Assembly: GCF_012489685.1 (NCBI RefSeq)
Contig: NC_080043.1
Span: 2,296,501 to 2,360,500 of the forward strand
DNA from: Lotus japonicus
Taxonomy: Eukaryota; Streptophyta; Magnoliopsida; Fabales; Fabaceae
Direction of reading: 5' to 3'
DNA: 64,000 nucleotides
Of this stretch, positions 37,587 to 51,332 are shown in pieces (position 1 is the stretch's first letter; every line of letters starts with the position of its first letter). Made by a program: the position numbers and the translations under genes. A model generated the notes under the pieces. That model worked only from the letters and a program-made list of their open reading frames with translations, was not told where the DNA came from and did not search any database.

Positions 37587-39207
37587 CTAGATATAACACC
37601 TGTGCGTTGCACGAGTTTATTTCTAATATTTTTTAGTATTATATAAAAATTATTATACTGTAAATGAATGTTAAAATAATTTTTAATTAAAAGGGGCAAT
37701 GCAATTTTACATGACTAAACCACTACATGATCTTCACGACAATCTTTTTAAAGACCGATAATAAATCAAGTTTGTTAACAATAACAATTTTGTTTTGAAA
37801 AATCTGAATTACTAACCAATCATGTTTGGTCGTGTTGGTCATGGATTCATTTTGTCGTGTTCATTATCATTACCTAAGTATTAAAAAATTAGAAATAATT
37901 ATCTTGAGACAACTTAGAATTTTCTTTGTGTAAAAAATACATACTCAAATTATTAATTTATTTTAATATTATCATTAAATTATTTTTAATAATTTAATAA
38001 TTCATTTATTTGTTTATATGAAAAAATTATGCAAGTTTGAAGTATTTTATTTTAAATAATAATTTTTTAATATCATCAAATAAGTTATAATAATAACATA
38101 ATTTGTGGGCTTTTTATGAACAAAAAATTAATTTTTAATTTTAAAATTAAAATAAATTATAAATTTAGTAGCTCTTTAAAAAATTTAAATAGCGTAAAAA
38201 ATTATTTACTAAATTTAAATTTATGTAGTTTTTTTTTTTTGTAATTAGTTTCATCTGTTATGCCTTCTCAAGTCATTTTTACTAATATATAATAGATAGA
38301 AATTTTTTTTTTTTCAAATAATACACAAATACCTTATTGCGAAAATTTTAATTTTAAAAATATTTTGTATAAATTATTTATTAATAATTCATATTTTATT
38401 ATTATTTAATTTTGGTTCTTGATGTTAATTTGTTTATGTAGGCATATTTAGTTTTTTATCGTGAAGGATAGTGAGTAAGTACTATGAAGAATGAAAAGTT
38501 ATGAGTTTAAATTTGTTTCAAGGAGGTGAATAGGGGGGTCTTTATTTCTACTATTGTATTTAATGTTATGGTTCAAGTCTCCTTTTCATATATGTACACG
38601 ATTCGAACCCGAGACATTGCTTAAGAAAAATAAAACATTCACAAATATATTTTAAATCATTCTTTTATTAAAATATTTATTTGCATAAATTATTTATAAT
38701 ATTTTTTATTATTATATAACAAAAATTATTCACATGTAATTATGGGTACGTACTTTTATTAGTGTAACTTTTGGTCGATAAACATCAGCGTAATTTTTTT
38801 ATTAGAGTGTCTTGTTTCACTCTTTCTTAGAGAATTATGTCCTGAGCCTTTTGTCATGTTATGTTTTACTTTATACAAAAAACATGAAAATTAGGTGGTA
38901 GGTGGATAACTATTGAATTGAAAATTTTATTGATCAATTTTTAGTTTAATGTATATAATACAAAGATTTTTTTTTTGGATGTATTTATAACATAATTTAA
39001 ATTGAGTTTTACATTTTAGTAGGTAGTAGAATAGCTCATAACTTTGACAATTTTAATATGATGATATAGGAAATTTTATTTATTTTTTAATTTTACTATT
39101 TAAGTTACTAATGCAAATGAAAGGTTTTACCATTTAATGCATTCAATGTAGAGGAGTGCTACTAAACTCAAGTCTCCTTTATATATATATATATAGATAT
39201 ATATAGA
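37587..39207 (-). mobile_element. Helitron copy 3, minus strand (about 1.6 kb)
   Basis: 3' end on the minus strand: hairpin cgtgcaacgcac and terminal CTAG (37587-37590) followed by host T. 5' end on the minus strand: TCTATATATATCTATATATA... leading into aaaggagacttgag at 39207, preceded by A (an alternative TC is at 39197). No coding capacity was seen. Confidence 0.65.
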
Positions 39208-39930
39208 TAATCTTTTGTGTAAAATGATGATCAAAGGGGTTACACCATTTTTATTTAATTTAATTTAATGAAAAGAAAGAGAATAAGTGGTGATGGCATA
39301 AGATGAGACAACATCACATCAGAGTGAGCCGCATGATAAGACTGGCAGGCATGCCCTGACTCCCATTTAATTCCCTCTCATCCAACGGACACACCATCAT
39401 TCATTGCTAGTACCACCGTTTGATTGGACATTTACGACAACGACCCCTCCATCACCGTCCACTCCCCCAAATCAACGTCTCCTGATTCTTTATGCTTCTC
39501 ATGTCGCAAGGAATGTGACATCTGATAACGTGGTCCGCGAAATACCAGATTGAGGCACATGAACACAAAAGATTCTAGATTCCATTACAATCAAATTAAA
39601 TATCGATCTCACAATATTGAAATATTACTTTTTAGAAATTGAAACATGAGAAATGGTTCATAGCTAGTCTTCCACGAATTATAAGTTGCAATATATTACA
39701 ATTTTTTTTTATCCACCCATTTTATTTTATATATCTCTCTTGGTTTCATCACGTCATATATTATATTTATCACTTATCATTTATCTCCTTTCTAGTGATC
39801 TACACCATTGTTGTCAATCTCTTGAGATATTTCTTAATGTCTTACGAGATTACGATATCATGTACCGAAAACGAGACTAGCGGGGGGTAATAACTATTTT
39901 TTCAAATCTCGGCTGATATCTCATGATATC
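39208..39930. other. Intergenic, no gene seen
   Basis: AT-rich sequence leading into the 245-bp tandem array. The two overlapping frames near 39640-39890 have no recognisable content. Confidence 0.4.
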
Positions 39931-40675
39931 TCTTAATCTCGTGTAATATCACCTACAGACATTAGGCATACACCAATCCTTATACTTTCTCCCTAGTTGA
40001 GCAAACATGCTTATTCCTTCCCCTAAGATCAACATACACACAAAATTATCGGACACCCTTCCATCATATGAATTAGTGGCGGCTATTAACAAAATCGCTT
40101 GAGATTAAAAACTTTTGGCAATGTATGTCATAGGAGAATCTACTATGATTATGTATGAATTTGACAAATATGCTCTCTTAATCTCGTGTAATATCGCCTA
40201 CAGTCATTAGGCGTACATCAATCCTTATACTTTCTCCCTAGTTGAGCAAACATGCTTATTCCTTTCCTAAAGATCAACAGACATACAAAATTATCAGACA
40301 CCCTTCCATCATATGAATTAGTGGCGGCTATTAACAAAATCGCTTGAGATTAAAAACTTTTGGCAATGTATGTCATAGGAGAATCTACTATGATTATGTA
40401 TGAATTTGACAAATATGCTCTCTTAATCTCGTGTAATATCGCCTACAGTCATTAGGCGTACATCAATCCTTATACTTTCTCCCTAGTTGAGCAAACATGC
40501 TTATTCCTTTCCTAAAGATCAACAGACATACAAAATTATCAGACACCCTTCCATCATATGAATTAGTGGCGGCTATTAACAAAATCGCTTGAGATTAAAA
40601 ACTTTTGGCAATTTTGGCAATGTATGTCATGGGAAAATCTACTATGATTATGTATGAATTTGACAAATAAATATA
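39931..40675. repeat. Tandem array, three copies of a 245-bp unit
   Basis: The unit starting tcttaatctcgtgtaatatc begins at 39931, 40176 and 40421, giving a constant 245-bp period. Copies 2 and 3 are nearly identical; copy 1 has several substitutions. Copy 3 ends with a small internal duplication of 'aattttggc'. No coding frame is conserved across units. Confidence 0.93.
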
Positions 40676-41523
40676 TGACAAATGCCGGTTTAAAAGTTTT
40701 TTAGGTTTTTTTTTTGATAGGCAAAAAAAAAAAGTTAGGTGATATATATCCTGAATAATATAATTAACATGAAACATTATTATTTATAACTTCCATTGGT
40801 CCCTTTCATTAAATTTACTTCAAAAGTGAATTTACTATGCAAATGTTGCATGTTTGATTAAATTTGTTGAATTGTACACGTCAATTGAAATTCTTTTCAA
40901 ATTCAGCAATTTCAGTACGTAAAGTTATATTGTTTGTTTTCCGTCAATATCTTATACTATTTTCTGGAATTATATATCACATAATTGAGATCTCAAATGT
41001 TCATCTTTATTCTATGAACCCAGTTAAAAAACTGTAGCCTATGAATGAAAAACAAAGCTCTAACTGTAGAAATGTATAACTTGATAATAGTGTTCCCAAA
41101 TGAGTCATGACCAATTAAACAATTGTTATTTTCACACATTCTTAAGACGATGTCTTCGGTGTACCAATGTGATTAGTGACACATGGTGTGTCACTGAAAA
41201 TATATAAAAATTTACCCAAGACAGTAAGGTTAGTTACCGGTATATATAAACTGATAATTGCTATTTAATCCAACTATAATTTATTGATATTTACACATCA
41301 GTTCAATTCACAATGTTACTGTTCCTCTATGTTCTTCATCACCTCTCACCTTATATCTCCAGAAACACTCATTACCATTTAAAATCTGAAATGTCTCTCT
41401 AACTTAAAAAAAACTTATCTTTTCTTACTTTCTCAACATGGGTCTTTCATTTCCCTTCTCTCATTTATCTGTATAGATCGACAACGAGATGAAAAGGGTA
41501 GAGGAGTAGTTGCGGCGGCGGCG
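40676..41523. other. Intergenic, no gene seen
   Basis: AT-rich. It may contain the former promoter of the ERF relic, but nothing specific was recognised. Confidence 0.4.
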
Positions 41524-41863
41524 ATGGTGGCGGGTGTGAACAGATCGGCGGTGCTAAAGGAGCCACGCTTCCGGGGTGTGAGGAAGAGGCCGTGGGGGAG
41601 GTTCGCGGCGGAGATCTGGTTCTGCAGAGGAAGCGGCGCGTGCATATGACGCTGCCACCGCAGATCCCTTCTTCTACGTCGTCGGCAACCACATCGGTGT
41701 AATTCAAGACCACCATCATATCAGTAACCCGCAGAGGCCCACATCGAATGGCATGAGCAGCACCGTTGAGTCCTTCAGTGGGTCATCCAGCCTGTATCTC
41801 ATGTTCCTCGAGCAAGAGGAAAGCCTGTGGAGGAGGGATTCAGATAAGCTCTTGATGGAGTGA
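41524..41863 (+). pseudogene. ERF (AP2/ERF) transcription factor pseudogene
   Basis: The frame from ATG 41524 gives the first part of an ERF domain (RFRGVRKRPWGRFAAEI, 41563-41616). Ten unrelated bases follow, and the domain resumes in another frame at 41627 with EEAARAYDAATAD. The intervening ~16-18 residues, covering the second half of the DNA-binding sheet and its RVWLG-type motif, are missing. After that the frame continues with RPTSNGMSSTVESFSG, characteristic of the ERF3/ERF4 repressor group, to TGA 41861-41863. The usual C-terminal DLN-type repressor motif is absent. The original frame stops at 41647. Internal deletion, frameshift and truncation make this a non-functional relic. Active members bind GCC-box promoters. 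Confidence 0.85.
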
Positions 41864-43848
41864 CATGGGTAATGACAGGTGCATCAGATCTTGCTCCAGC
41901 AGACGATGAGGAGAGACGCTGCTGCCAATTGGCCATAGTCTCCATACGACAGCTTCCCCCACCGTGGTTCAATCCTTCTGTTACAATTTCAAAAGAATTT
42001 GACCAAATTTGTTTTTTCAGTTTCTGGTTTAACATATAATAGCCTAAGGGTTAAAATGCAATATTATACATTCTATTCAATACCTGTAGTACAATTCTAA
42101 TACCTTTACCCGGTAATAGATCTAGATCGTCTATTTTTATATTTATTTATCCAACGACTACTATTCAACTGCATCACGGTGGAGCAGTTTTCAACTGTCT
42201 CACCGAAGCCAACACCCATTCTTACATATATACTATTAAATCCGCTATAAAGCATTAACTGTTACCTCAAAATGTAAAATCATATATATAGAATTTCAAT
42301 ACTAGAAAAATCCTAATTCAGAGACAATATATATGTAACAGTAGCCCATGGAATTAAAAGGGGAGGACAACCTGTGAAGCAAGGTGGTTCGAGTTCTGGT
42401 ATAGTACTAGTAGTAACACACGTGAATCCCTCATTGATCAACGCCTTGACAATTTCTTGACCTGAATAAAAGGAAAAACAAGACAGAACTGTGACATAGA
42501 GAAAGAGCACCAGCGAAAGCAAAACAAAACTTGTCGTGAAGTTGTTGTAGTTGTGGCGGTGTACACATTTTTTGTCGTGGTATATGACTAAGACTAAGAC
42601 TAGGATCAACTTTCTAAAATTAGTCTACTAGTGAACCATGATTACACACAATTAGATATTGGAATCTATGTGTATTCTTTAGTTGAGCGGTTAAGATTGA
42701 TTTAATGATAAAAGGGCATAAATGTAAACATCATCCTCTTTACCAAAGCACGTACTACTCAAATTTCTCTGTTGCCAAAGCCCTTCGGAGCTCTGATGGA
42801 GAACAGAAAACGAAAATCATTGGTGAAGGCTCTGGTGAAGACTATGACAAAATGGGACTAGGAAGTGAAGGATCTAGCAAATCCATAGTCCCCTAACGAC
42901 AATGTTGGCTCTATAGCGATGGTGGTTATGGCGGAGGTTGAAACAAGAGAAAGTTCATGGATTGGAGCGACTCTAGTGGTCTGGGACGTCATGGTGCAAA
43001 GGTTTTTAATGGCTGCGTTAGAGATGACATGGGTCACTCTCGGTCGAGGGTTTGTATATTGGCACAATGGTTGGACCAGGGTTTCACGGTGGTTGTTGTT
43101 GGGGGGAGGGGGATCTAATATGGTGTTGCTTTGGTTGGGAAACTTGGGTTCTAATTGATGGTTGCTGCTTGATTCAGACCATTGTGCGGTGGGAGTCCAA
43201 GATCTCAGTTTGCTCTATTTACCATTTTTTATATTCCATATTTATGAGTTGAGGACAGAGAGCTTAGATATGTATATTGTTTCTGGTTTTTTTCTTTGAG
43301 GCGAGGACAAAGAGTATAAATCGGATTGATGCATAGGTAAGGGTTTGATTAGGCAATATTGGGGAAGGATTGAGGTTCCAAGGGGATTTAGGGTTGTGGT
43401 GGGAAAAATCGGGGAGGTTGCGACGAGGGAGGAGGTTTTCTAGAGGACACGGTTGGAGGAGGAGGAGAAGGTGTGGTGGTGGTTGGTTGGAATTGGATGG
43501 GGAGGGAATGAGATGGAGATGGTTGGGGGAGGGAAGGGAGAATGGGAGCTAAGGGTGGGGAGAACATATCTAAACTTTTAGAAACACCTATGTGTTTCGA
43601 GAAATACTCCAATTTGTGTCATTGTATGGGAACTGACTTTGTTGACCTTGTCGTGCGTCTGCTATGGTGTCGTGGCATGCTGACATGATGAATAAGTTGT
43701 CAATTGAGATATGAAAAATCAATTTTTTCGAATTTTAGAGGGGCGTAAAATTGATGAACATAATAAAAATAGATTTCTCCTCCACCCAAAATCACAAATT
43801 CCTAATTCTATTAAGAAATTCACCATTTTATTGCCTAAATATTCATCC

Positions 43849-43852
<4 letters not shown>
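41864..43852. other. Intergenic, no gene seen
   Basis: Positions 42900-43550 are unusually G-rich on the plus strand and give Gly/Trp/Arg-rich frames typical of low complexity rather than genes. No domain was recognised. Confidence 0.4.

Positions 43853-43924
<72 letters not shown>
43853..43924. repeat. (TC)36 microsatellite
   Basis: Seventy-two bases of uninterrupted TC. The Ser-Leu repeat frames running through it are artefacts. Confidence 0.97.
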
Positions 43925-43927
<3 letters not shown>

Positions 43928-45248
43928 CCATTTTTCTACTCCTAATTTTAAAACCCTAATTTCGTTTTTTCTTCTTGCAATTGTTAAATTAGTGTTTGAT
44001 CTATGTTAAATATATCGGTGAGTTTTACGTTGGTTGTTGAGACCTAACACAACCGAAACCTCCCTTGTCCGGCTTGAGACCAACTACGCAAGTATAAGGG
44101 AAGTGGAGGAAATGGGAGAGAAGATGAAGTGTAAGTGGAAGTTGAAGAAATCACACCGACGGTGGTGGAGCCTTGGATGCTGCCACGTTGGAGTTGATAA
44201 AAGTCCACATGTATACCTTATATCTAATTTGAATTACCATATGAGTTGGTGATTAATAAAAAAAAAGTCGTATATGCGTTATAACGTCATGAGTCATACT
44301 TCATAGTTTAAATACAAATTTGAGGACCATATATGCGAATTTTTTTAGGAAACAAATAAAATTCACATGTATATTTCATGGACTAGAAACATATTTTATC
44401 TTTAATGATGTTTATTCAAAAAATAATCTTAATAATTCTATAATTTCTTTCACTTATATTCTCAACTACAGTAATACTACATGTAAGTTGTTAAAGGGCT
44501 ACCTTAAAATGCACTGATATCAAAATAAATAATAAAAAACAGCAAAAGTAGCTCTCCTTTCCTTTGAGCCAGCAGACTTGTGAGTTTCTTTTTTCATCTT
44601 TTTTTTATTAGGAAAAAATAAACTTAAAGCACACTCCACTTTTTACTTTTTTACAGACTTGGAAGTAGTAGCAACACAAATCCCAACACTAGTTCAGATA
44701 ATCCAACGGGAGAAGTACATGATGATGTTGGTCACACAATGTAATAGCACCACAGCAGATCCCATCCACTATTGTGATATCATCATATATGGGGATATGT
44801 GGACGGAGAGAGAGTAATAAAAGAAAAATAGAGTGCAGAACAGAACACAACAGAGGAGACAAGATCATGGGATCTGCATGTTTTTATTGCAGAAGACCTG
44901 CAATTATGGATCATGCAAATCCTCTCCCTCCAAAATAAAAACAAAAAATATACAAAAAAGCAAAACCATTGGTTTCCCATCCATCAATTCTCCTGACATC
45001 TCAAAAAAGCAAGCTACACACCTTCAATTTCATTTGTAGTTTAGCCCTCAACTTGTTTTCATCTCCATTATCTTATCCAACCAAATGAATCTTTGATTAC
45101 CCAATTAGCTTTTAAAATGAACACTTATTCAATTTAACATCATTTTTTTTTTGAAAGAATCTTAATATTATTACCAATATAAGAGTAAGGGTAATATGGT
45201 ATGTTTATAACTTAGATGTGGAAATCATTTCACCAAACTCAATTATAT
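43925..45248. other. Intergenic, no gene seen
   Basis: Short frames only. No motif or RNA gene was recognised. Confidence 0.4.
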
Positions 45249-45470
45249 GTGCGTGTTTAGATACACTTTTAACAAACATTAACGCATATTTCAATGCAAA
45301 TAAAATACATTACTTACACGATTAAAATAATTTGATTGAATGAAATGACTTTCGCAACAAACGCAACATTAATACAAATATGTCATCTTTTATTCATTTA
45401 CAAATGTGACTTTTTTAATTGAATATTGGCTTCACGAGTGAAAAGTGTATTCAAACAAACATTAAGTACA
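45249..45470. mobile_element. Small MITE-like inverted-repeat element
   Basis: The left end gtgtttagatacactttt and the inverted right end aaaagtgtattcaaacaaac match over about 18 bp. Another element with related 'catgtttggatgcac' ends lies at about 48063-48182. Target duplications were not resolved. Confidence 0.5.
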
Positions 45471-46765
45471 TGTTTACATACATGGTGCATGAACACGACG
45501 AAGTTAAAATCATACGAACCAACTCAAAAATTAAAAGAAGTTGCTTCAAATTATCGTGATTTTAACTCATTATAATTTTTCACCGTGTAACCATTTCATA
45601 AAACTCTTTCCCATTGTGCCAACGCATAGACTTGAGCATGTCAGTGTCCCTTTATGCGGTTGCATTTTAAAGTGCCAAACAAACTAATTCACCTTGACTC
45701 AGACCAGAAGGAAAAAGAGAAAAAGATTACAAACTTAATCAATTTGACCAAAGGTTGATTACATATTAGGGAGAAAATCTTTAATCTTTAGTTAACTACA
45801 TTGCAGGTCACTTTCTTTCACAGAAGTAATAAATAAAGGAGTTTTTTTGGGTAGTGGTGGTAACGAGGCATAGCAGCTATAAGGCAATAGGAGGCAGCAG
45901 AGAGAGTGTGTGTCAAAGACAGTGAAGCAAGCAGCAGCAGTAGTATAGTATCTCTAGGGAAGGTCAGAACAGAATGCTTTACTTGCTGTGCTAAACAACC
46001 TCCCTAACGTTTGTTGTTATTTTTCATGTGAGAAAGCTCTGGTTGGTTGCGTGCATTATGCTCTAATTCCGTTCCTGTTTTGTGTTCCTTGTGTTGGCCA
46101 AGGTGGAATGGAATCTCTCTGGTTTTTATAACTCTGTCCCTCTTTTTTGCCTCTTCTGAAATAACCCCCCACTCTCTTTCTCTCTCTCTTTCTCCCTTTA
46201 AAAAGAGAGAGAACCCACTCAGCGTGCAAATAAAAAGACTTAAAGCAAAGCTAGTTTACAACCCCATGCTATTATAGCTCCCTCTACTACACCTTTGCTT
46301 TTGGAGTCATTTTTTCTTGGTGGGGTTTCTGTTGAGCTGTGATAATATTTCTGCTTCTCAAATCTTAGTCTATTCAAAACCTTTGAAGGTTTATTGTAGT
46401 TTGTTTAGTTTCTCACCTACCTAAGGTTGAAGCTTCTGGGAAAACCTGTTTATTTTTCACAGCTTAAAGAAGTGGTGTTCCATGGATTTGAGCTGTGGTT
46501 AGACCTTGAAGGGTATGTGAACAGAACTGAGCCTTCTTCTGTAGTACTATCATTTAGTACTGTCTCTACTAACTACTAACTATTCATCTCTTGTGTGCTT
46601 TTGAAGGAGTCTCTTGTTTACACCTTTTGTTGATTCTAACATGTGGTTTTGTTTTGTTCCTCAGGTTTTGTTGCATTTATTTGGTGAATATCAAGAAGAG
46701 CAGAAAAGGGTGTTTTTCTTTGGAGTTTCTTTTGCAAAACTGTGTTTGTTTTGTGGTTTAAAAAG

Positions 46766-49700
46766 ATGGATGAAAGGTCAAGGAATGAGGTTTCTCCTCA
46801 GCTGCTGGATTTGATTCCAAATGAGAGAGAGTGGCACATGAAAAAAGGTGAAGGAGGAAAGTCCTCAGAGGAGAGGAAGCTGGAGCTGAGGCTTGGTCCA
46901 CCTGGTGTTGAGGACTGGTCCCTCAATGACAAAATGAAAAACACTCAAACAGATCATGAGTCTCTACTCTCTCTTGGTTACTACTCTCCCATGATGCCTC
47001 ATTCAGCAAAACTAAGCTCCAACAATGGTTTCCATAGCTACCAACACCACCACCAGGGTAGTAAAGCTACTTCATTTCTTCATCATACATCATCACAAAC
47101 CTGTGGCCCTAAGGTGGTAGAGTTGCAGCAGAACAAGGGTAGTGATAATAACAACAAAGTGTTCTCTTCTCCCTCTTCTGCAAACACAGCTGTACCCAAC
47201 AGCTCTCAGAAAAGGTACTCCAGCTTTTCCATCTACGTTTTGTAACTTTAAGACAGAGGATATTCAGTTCCCAGAGTCCCACACACACTGTGTGGTCCAA
47301 GCAAGTTCTGCTGTTTCTTTCTAGTTGAAATAGATCTAAATGTTTTGAACCCTGGTTGCACTTTTTTATGCAAGGGGTTAGATATCAAGTTCTCCAATAT
47401 TAATTACCTTATGCCTTTTATGAACTTGCATATCCACAAAAAGAAGGGGCAATTTTTAAGCTTTGATCCCCTGTACCATGTACTGGCTTTTTTTGTTCTG
47501 TTATCCTTCACTTGCCATGTTTTTCCATGTTTCCTTCTGAGATGTCTACATCGTATTTTTGATGCTATCTGTCATTTATTATGTTCCTTCATTATCTAGT
47601 TTTCCTTGTTGTTTGGCATTGGCATGTGAATACCTGACCCTGTCTCAGTTTCCCTTGTTCTCTCTCCTTCCTTTGATTACTTTCTTTGGTCCCTCTTGGG
47701 GAAAAGGCCACTTTTGCTTGTTGGATTTAATGAAAATGTGTACAAGTAGTCAAAATGAGAATTGGATGAGTGATTGCTGGGTTATGCTAGTTTAGCATGC
47801 TCTTTATAGGGAAATGACTTAACTACTACACTTTGAGAAAAGAGTAAAGTATTGAATAAGATATATGACATCTGAAATTAAGCTAGAAATAGGCATTGAA
47901 ACATGGGTCTATGAGATGTTTATACTCTTTGTAGGGAAATGACTTAACTACACTTTGAAAAAAGAATATATTAATGAATAAGATATATGACATCTAAAAT
48001 TAAGTTAAGAGATAGGGAGAGAAACATGGGTCTAATGAGATGTTTATACTCTTTGAGTGTCATAGTGCATGTGCATGTTTGGATGCACGATGTAAAACTT
48101 TGTGAAGTTAAAATCACGGTGAAAAACCACAATTATTATGATCACCACTCACTATGATTTTTTATGTGTGTTCAAACATGGACTAAATATAGCCACTTTT
48201 TATCCCCACCAAACCTTTTCTTTTTGAACTTTTAAGCCTGTTCTTGCAAGTTTCACTGTTCATTTGTCATGCCTAACTCTTTACATGACCCCACCAAACA
48301 CAGAACTGCCCCTGGTCCAGTAGTGGGTTGGCCTCCAATTCGTTCATTCAGGAAGAATCTTGCTAGTAGCAGCACTTCTTCTAAGCCTCCTCCTCATGAG
48401 TCCCAGAACCAGCATGATAAAGGTGATGGTAAAAAACCTGTTAACAACTATGGTAAAGGCATGTTTGTGAAGATCAACATGGATGGTGTTCCAATTGGGA
48501 GAAAAGTGGACCTCAATGCCTATGGCAGCTATGAAAGTCTCTCCTCTGCCGTGGATGCGCTCTTTAGAGGTCTCCTTGCAGGTAATTTTTGTGACCTTTA
48601 ATTCAATGATTGTGCTCATTTGGTCAATACGGTCAATTTCATCACAATTCTTTATTCTCTTTATATTTGATTTGAATGCTTGGTTTAATTTAAATGCTTG
48701 ATATGATATTTTATTAATTCTGTGTTTGAATTGGATTTTTTTTAGAATTAATCCTGACACACAAAGCTACTCACATAGGTTTCTCCTTGGAGTGATTTTG
48801 GCTTCCAAATGTAGAAGGATTACCTACTTAAACTTGTTTTTTAGTCATAGGTACCCCATGAATATAATAGATCTTCGATCTCTTTAGGTTCCTTTTTTGT
48901 CTCACCAATTAAATTGTGTCACGTACACGGAAACATGACAACCTTACATGAGTGGTTTTGACATGCAATTTAATTGGTGGAATAGAGAATGAGACACTAA
49001 ATGAAAATTTCAGCTCTACCCCACTTGTGGCTTAGATCCTCTCTATTAACATGGCCACCAGAGAGAAATCTTTGCAGGATAAAATATTTTTCTTCCCTTC
49101 CAACATATTTTAAACGGTTGAGATCTCTCTAGTAGTTATGTCACTATAGAGTACTCAGTCCCACTCAACTAGTGAGGATGATATTAAATTCATGACTAGT
49201 TATTTGCTTGGGTGTTGGCTACATGAATTCAACATTAAATGCTTAAGGTCAATCATGTTTACCAAACAAGTTCATTTCAACAAAAAAAATGCCAAAAAAG
49301 TTTTCTAATGCAAAATACTTCATTGGTCCTTTAGACAACTTTGCTTGAATTTTTATCCCCATGTTTAAGGTCATTTCTAGATTAAGATAATGTAACTTGA
49401 TACAAAGATGAAGTAATCTTATTTTGTCTTTTTCACTGGTGTTCAGCTCAACGAGATGCCTCTGCTGGTGGAGTTCACAACAAGCCAGAGGAAGAGAAAG
49501 CAATTACAGGTTTATTGGATGGTAGTGGAGAGTATACTCTAGTTTATGAAGATAACGAAGGAGACAGGATGCTTGTTGGTGATGTACCGTGGCAGTAAGA
49601 ATCTTATCACTGTTGATCTCATGCACTATTATTGTTAATTTTGTTCAATATTTTATATTGTATTGATATATTCCATTGCCAAATTAGCATTTTGTTCTAA

Positions 49701-50232
49701 ATATGCTTAGAGATTAATTAGATTCCTTGTGCTTAACAATTATTGTATAATAAGTTTTATCCAACAACCTTTATGCTCAGTGTTGGAATAAATCCGGGGC
49801 ACTAGATGCCATGGCATGTCTGTTTTTTTCCACATGAGAACACTTGTCCTCCTGTCCCCTCCTAGAAATACAAACAAAACTAATTAATAACTCATGCAGA
49901 TTTGGCTTTTCCCTTTGGTTCTGCTTCTTTTTATTTTAACAAGATTTAGTTATTGCTAGAAAACTATGATTGGCAACAAAGACATCTATTTACATTGGTT
50001 TTTGTTTCTTTTTATGTCTGTTTTTGGCAGCATGTTTGTATCAACAGTGAAGAGGCTGCGAGTTTTGAAGAGTTCTGAGCTTTCTGCCTTTACCTGTGAG
50101 TTGGAATCTTTGGTTTAATCTTATGTTTATGTTTTCCCTTACCCTTGTTGTCTTGTTTTGGTTTTCTGTGATTGATGATTTGAAAAAATGTTCTTGTTTT
50201 CAGCTGGCAATAAGCAACACCACACCACTTGA
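46766..50232 (+). CDS. Aux/IAA auxin-responsive repressor, IAA26/IAA18-like
   Basis: Five exons: 46766-47214, 48304-48581, 49447-49594, 50031-50095 and 50204-50232, all GT..AG and in phase, totalling 969 bp and 322 residues. Domain I has the EAR repressor motif LELRLG (39-44) that recruits TOPLESS. Domain II is the degron [12 protein letters not shown] (157-168) recognised by TIR1/AFB receptors with auxin, leading to proteasomal turnover. Domains III/IV form the PB1 fold (Lys of VKINMDG; acidic [16 protein letters not shown]) that pairs with auxin response factors. A basic KRLRVLK near the end may aid nuclear import. The long His/Ser/Asn-rich linker between I and II and the RSFRKN extension of the degron point to the IAA26/IAA18 subgroup; the length exceeds that of the Arabidopsis members. 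A likely 5' UTR intron lies at about 46512-46663. The start is the ATG that places domain I correctly. Confidence 0.95.
48063..48182. mobile_element. Small MITE-like element in Aux/IAA intron 1
   Basis: The ends gtgcatgtttggatgcac and gtgtgttcaaacatggac are roughly inverted, with 'gaagttaaaatcacgg' inside. A related segment lies at 45472-45626. It sits in the ~1.1 kb first intron. Confidence 0.4.
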
Positions 50233-51332
50233 CTCAGCAATGAAGTGAAATTAAGGCCTTTTACTTCACTGCATCAGCTTGAAGATATTTCTAATTTTGA
50301 TGTTTTTGTCTGATGAAGGTCATGGAATGAAACTAGTGGCCTACATTGCTATCTAAGTAATGTGGATGAATGAATGTGTTTTAATTTTTTGTAATGAAGA
50401 TGAAGATTTGAAATGTTTATGGATTGTATAAATAGGGAAGAAAAACTTCACAGATGTGTGTACACTCATGATTTACCTTTGATGAGTAACCATTAACTCG
50501 GGTTTTGGTTTGTACTTTGAACTTAAAGTCCCTTGTTGATGGGGTCTTTTTTTATCTGCCCTTTCAACCTGCAAAACAATTTGCTTTAGGTGAATAGTTC
50601 TCTCAAATTTTAGTTTAATACTACCTCATGTCCTATCAGAACAAAATGAGAGATTTATCTTTATCCTTTTTATAAGAACCAACTTGAAATTAAAAAAAAA
50701 AAATTGATTTATGGTTACAAGATGAAAGACAAATATATTTGATTTGTTTACATTATTCTCAAGAATAATAATAAAAAAATAAAAAAATAGAAGATGTGTA
50801 GTGGAAGGGAGTGTTGGTGAAATAATTTCAAAGCTTGTAGCAAATATAGGAATGTTACATTCTTAACCTAAAATTTCCTGGAATGCTACTTGAACTATGC
50901 ATGGTGGGTAAGGTGACACATGGTATGTTATTGAACAATACACAAATTTAAGGGTTACTTTGGTTATTTCACTGAGTTGTGGACTTAAATATGGCAAATA
51001 TGCTATAATCTTTCATTGGAATCACTTCCGGCCACTGTAGCTTCGCTACCGCTTCTTCCTGACCACCACCACAAACCCAGCTCAAACACAACACAATACC
51101 TACCCATAACCAACCCAACGGACTCATTCGACTAGACTCAGCAATAAAACCACCCACATCAGAGAATTTCATTTGTATACTTTCATGTAGTACATGATTG
51201 GGTGGTGAAATATCCCTTGGGTAGGTTCTCAGTTATAATCCATATTTAAGCAACCACACCCGCATGGCTATTGTTGTAGGTAGTGTTCTTAGGTAAGTAC
51301 TTTGGCTATAACCTGACGTTCTATCTAACACA
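50233..51332. other. 3' region and spacer, no further gene
   Basis: Contains the Aux/IAA 3' UTR and then AT-rich spacer. The minus frame at 51172-50969 is not recognised. Confidence 0.45.

Noticed and set aside
43370..43612. Arg/Gly/Trp-rich and Pro-rich ORFs
   Set aside because: Both strands give low-complexity frames from a G-rich patch. No domain or splice context supports a gene.
43711..43959. Long Ser-Leu repeat ORFs
   Set aside because: They are translations of the (TC)n microsatellite. The same applies to the frames over 3831-3886 and 11167-11198.
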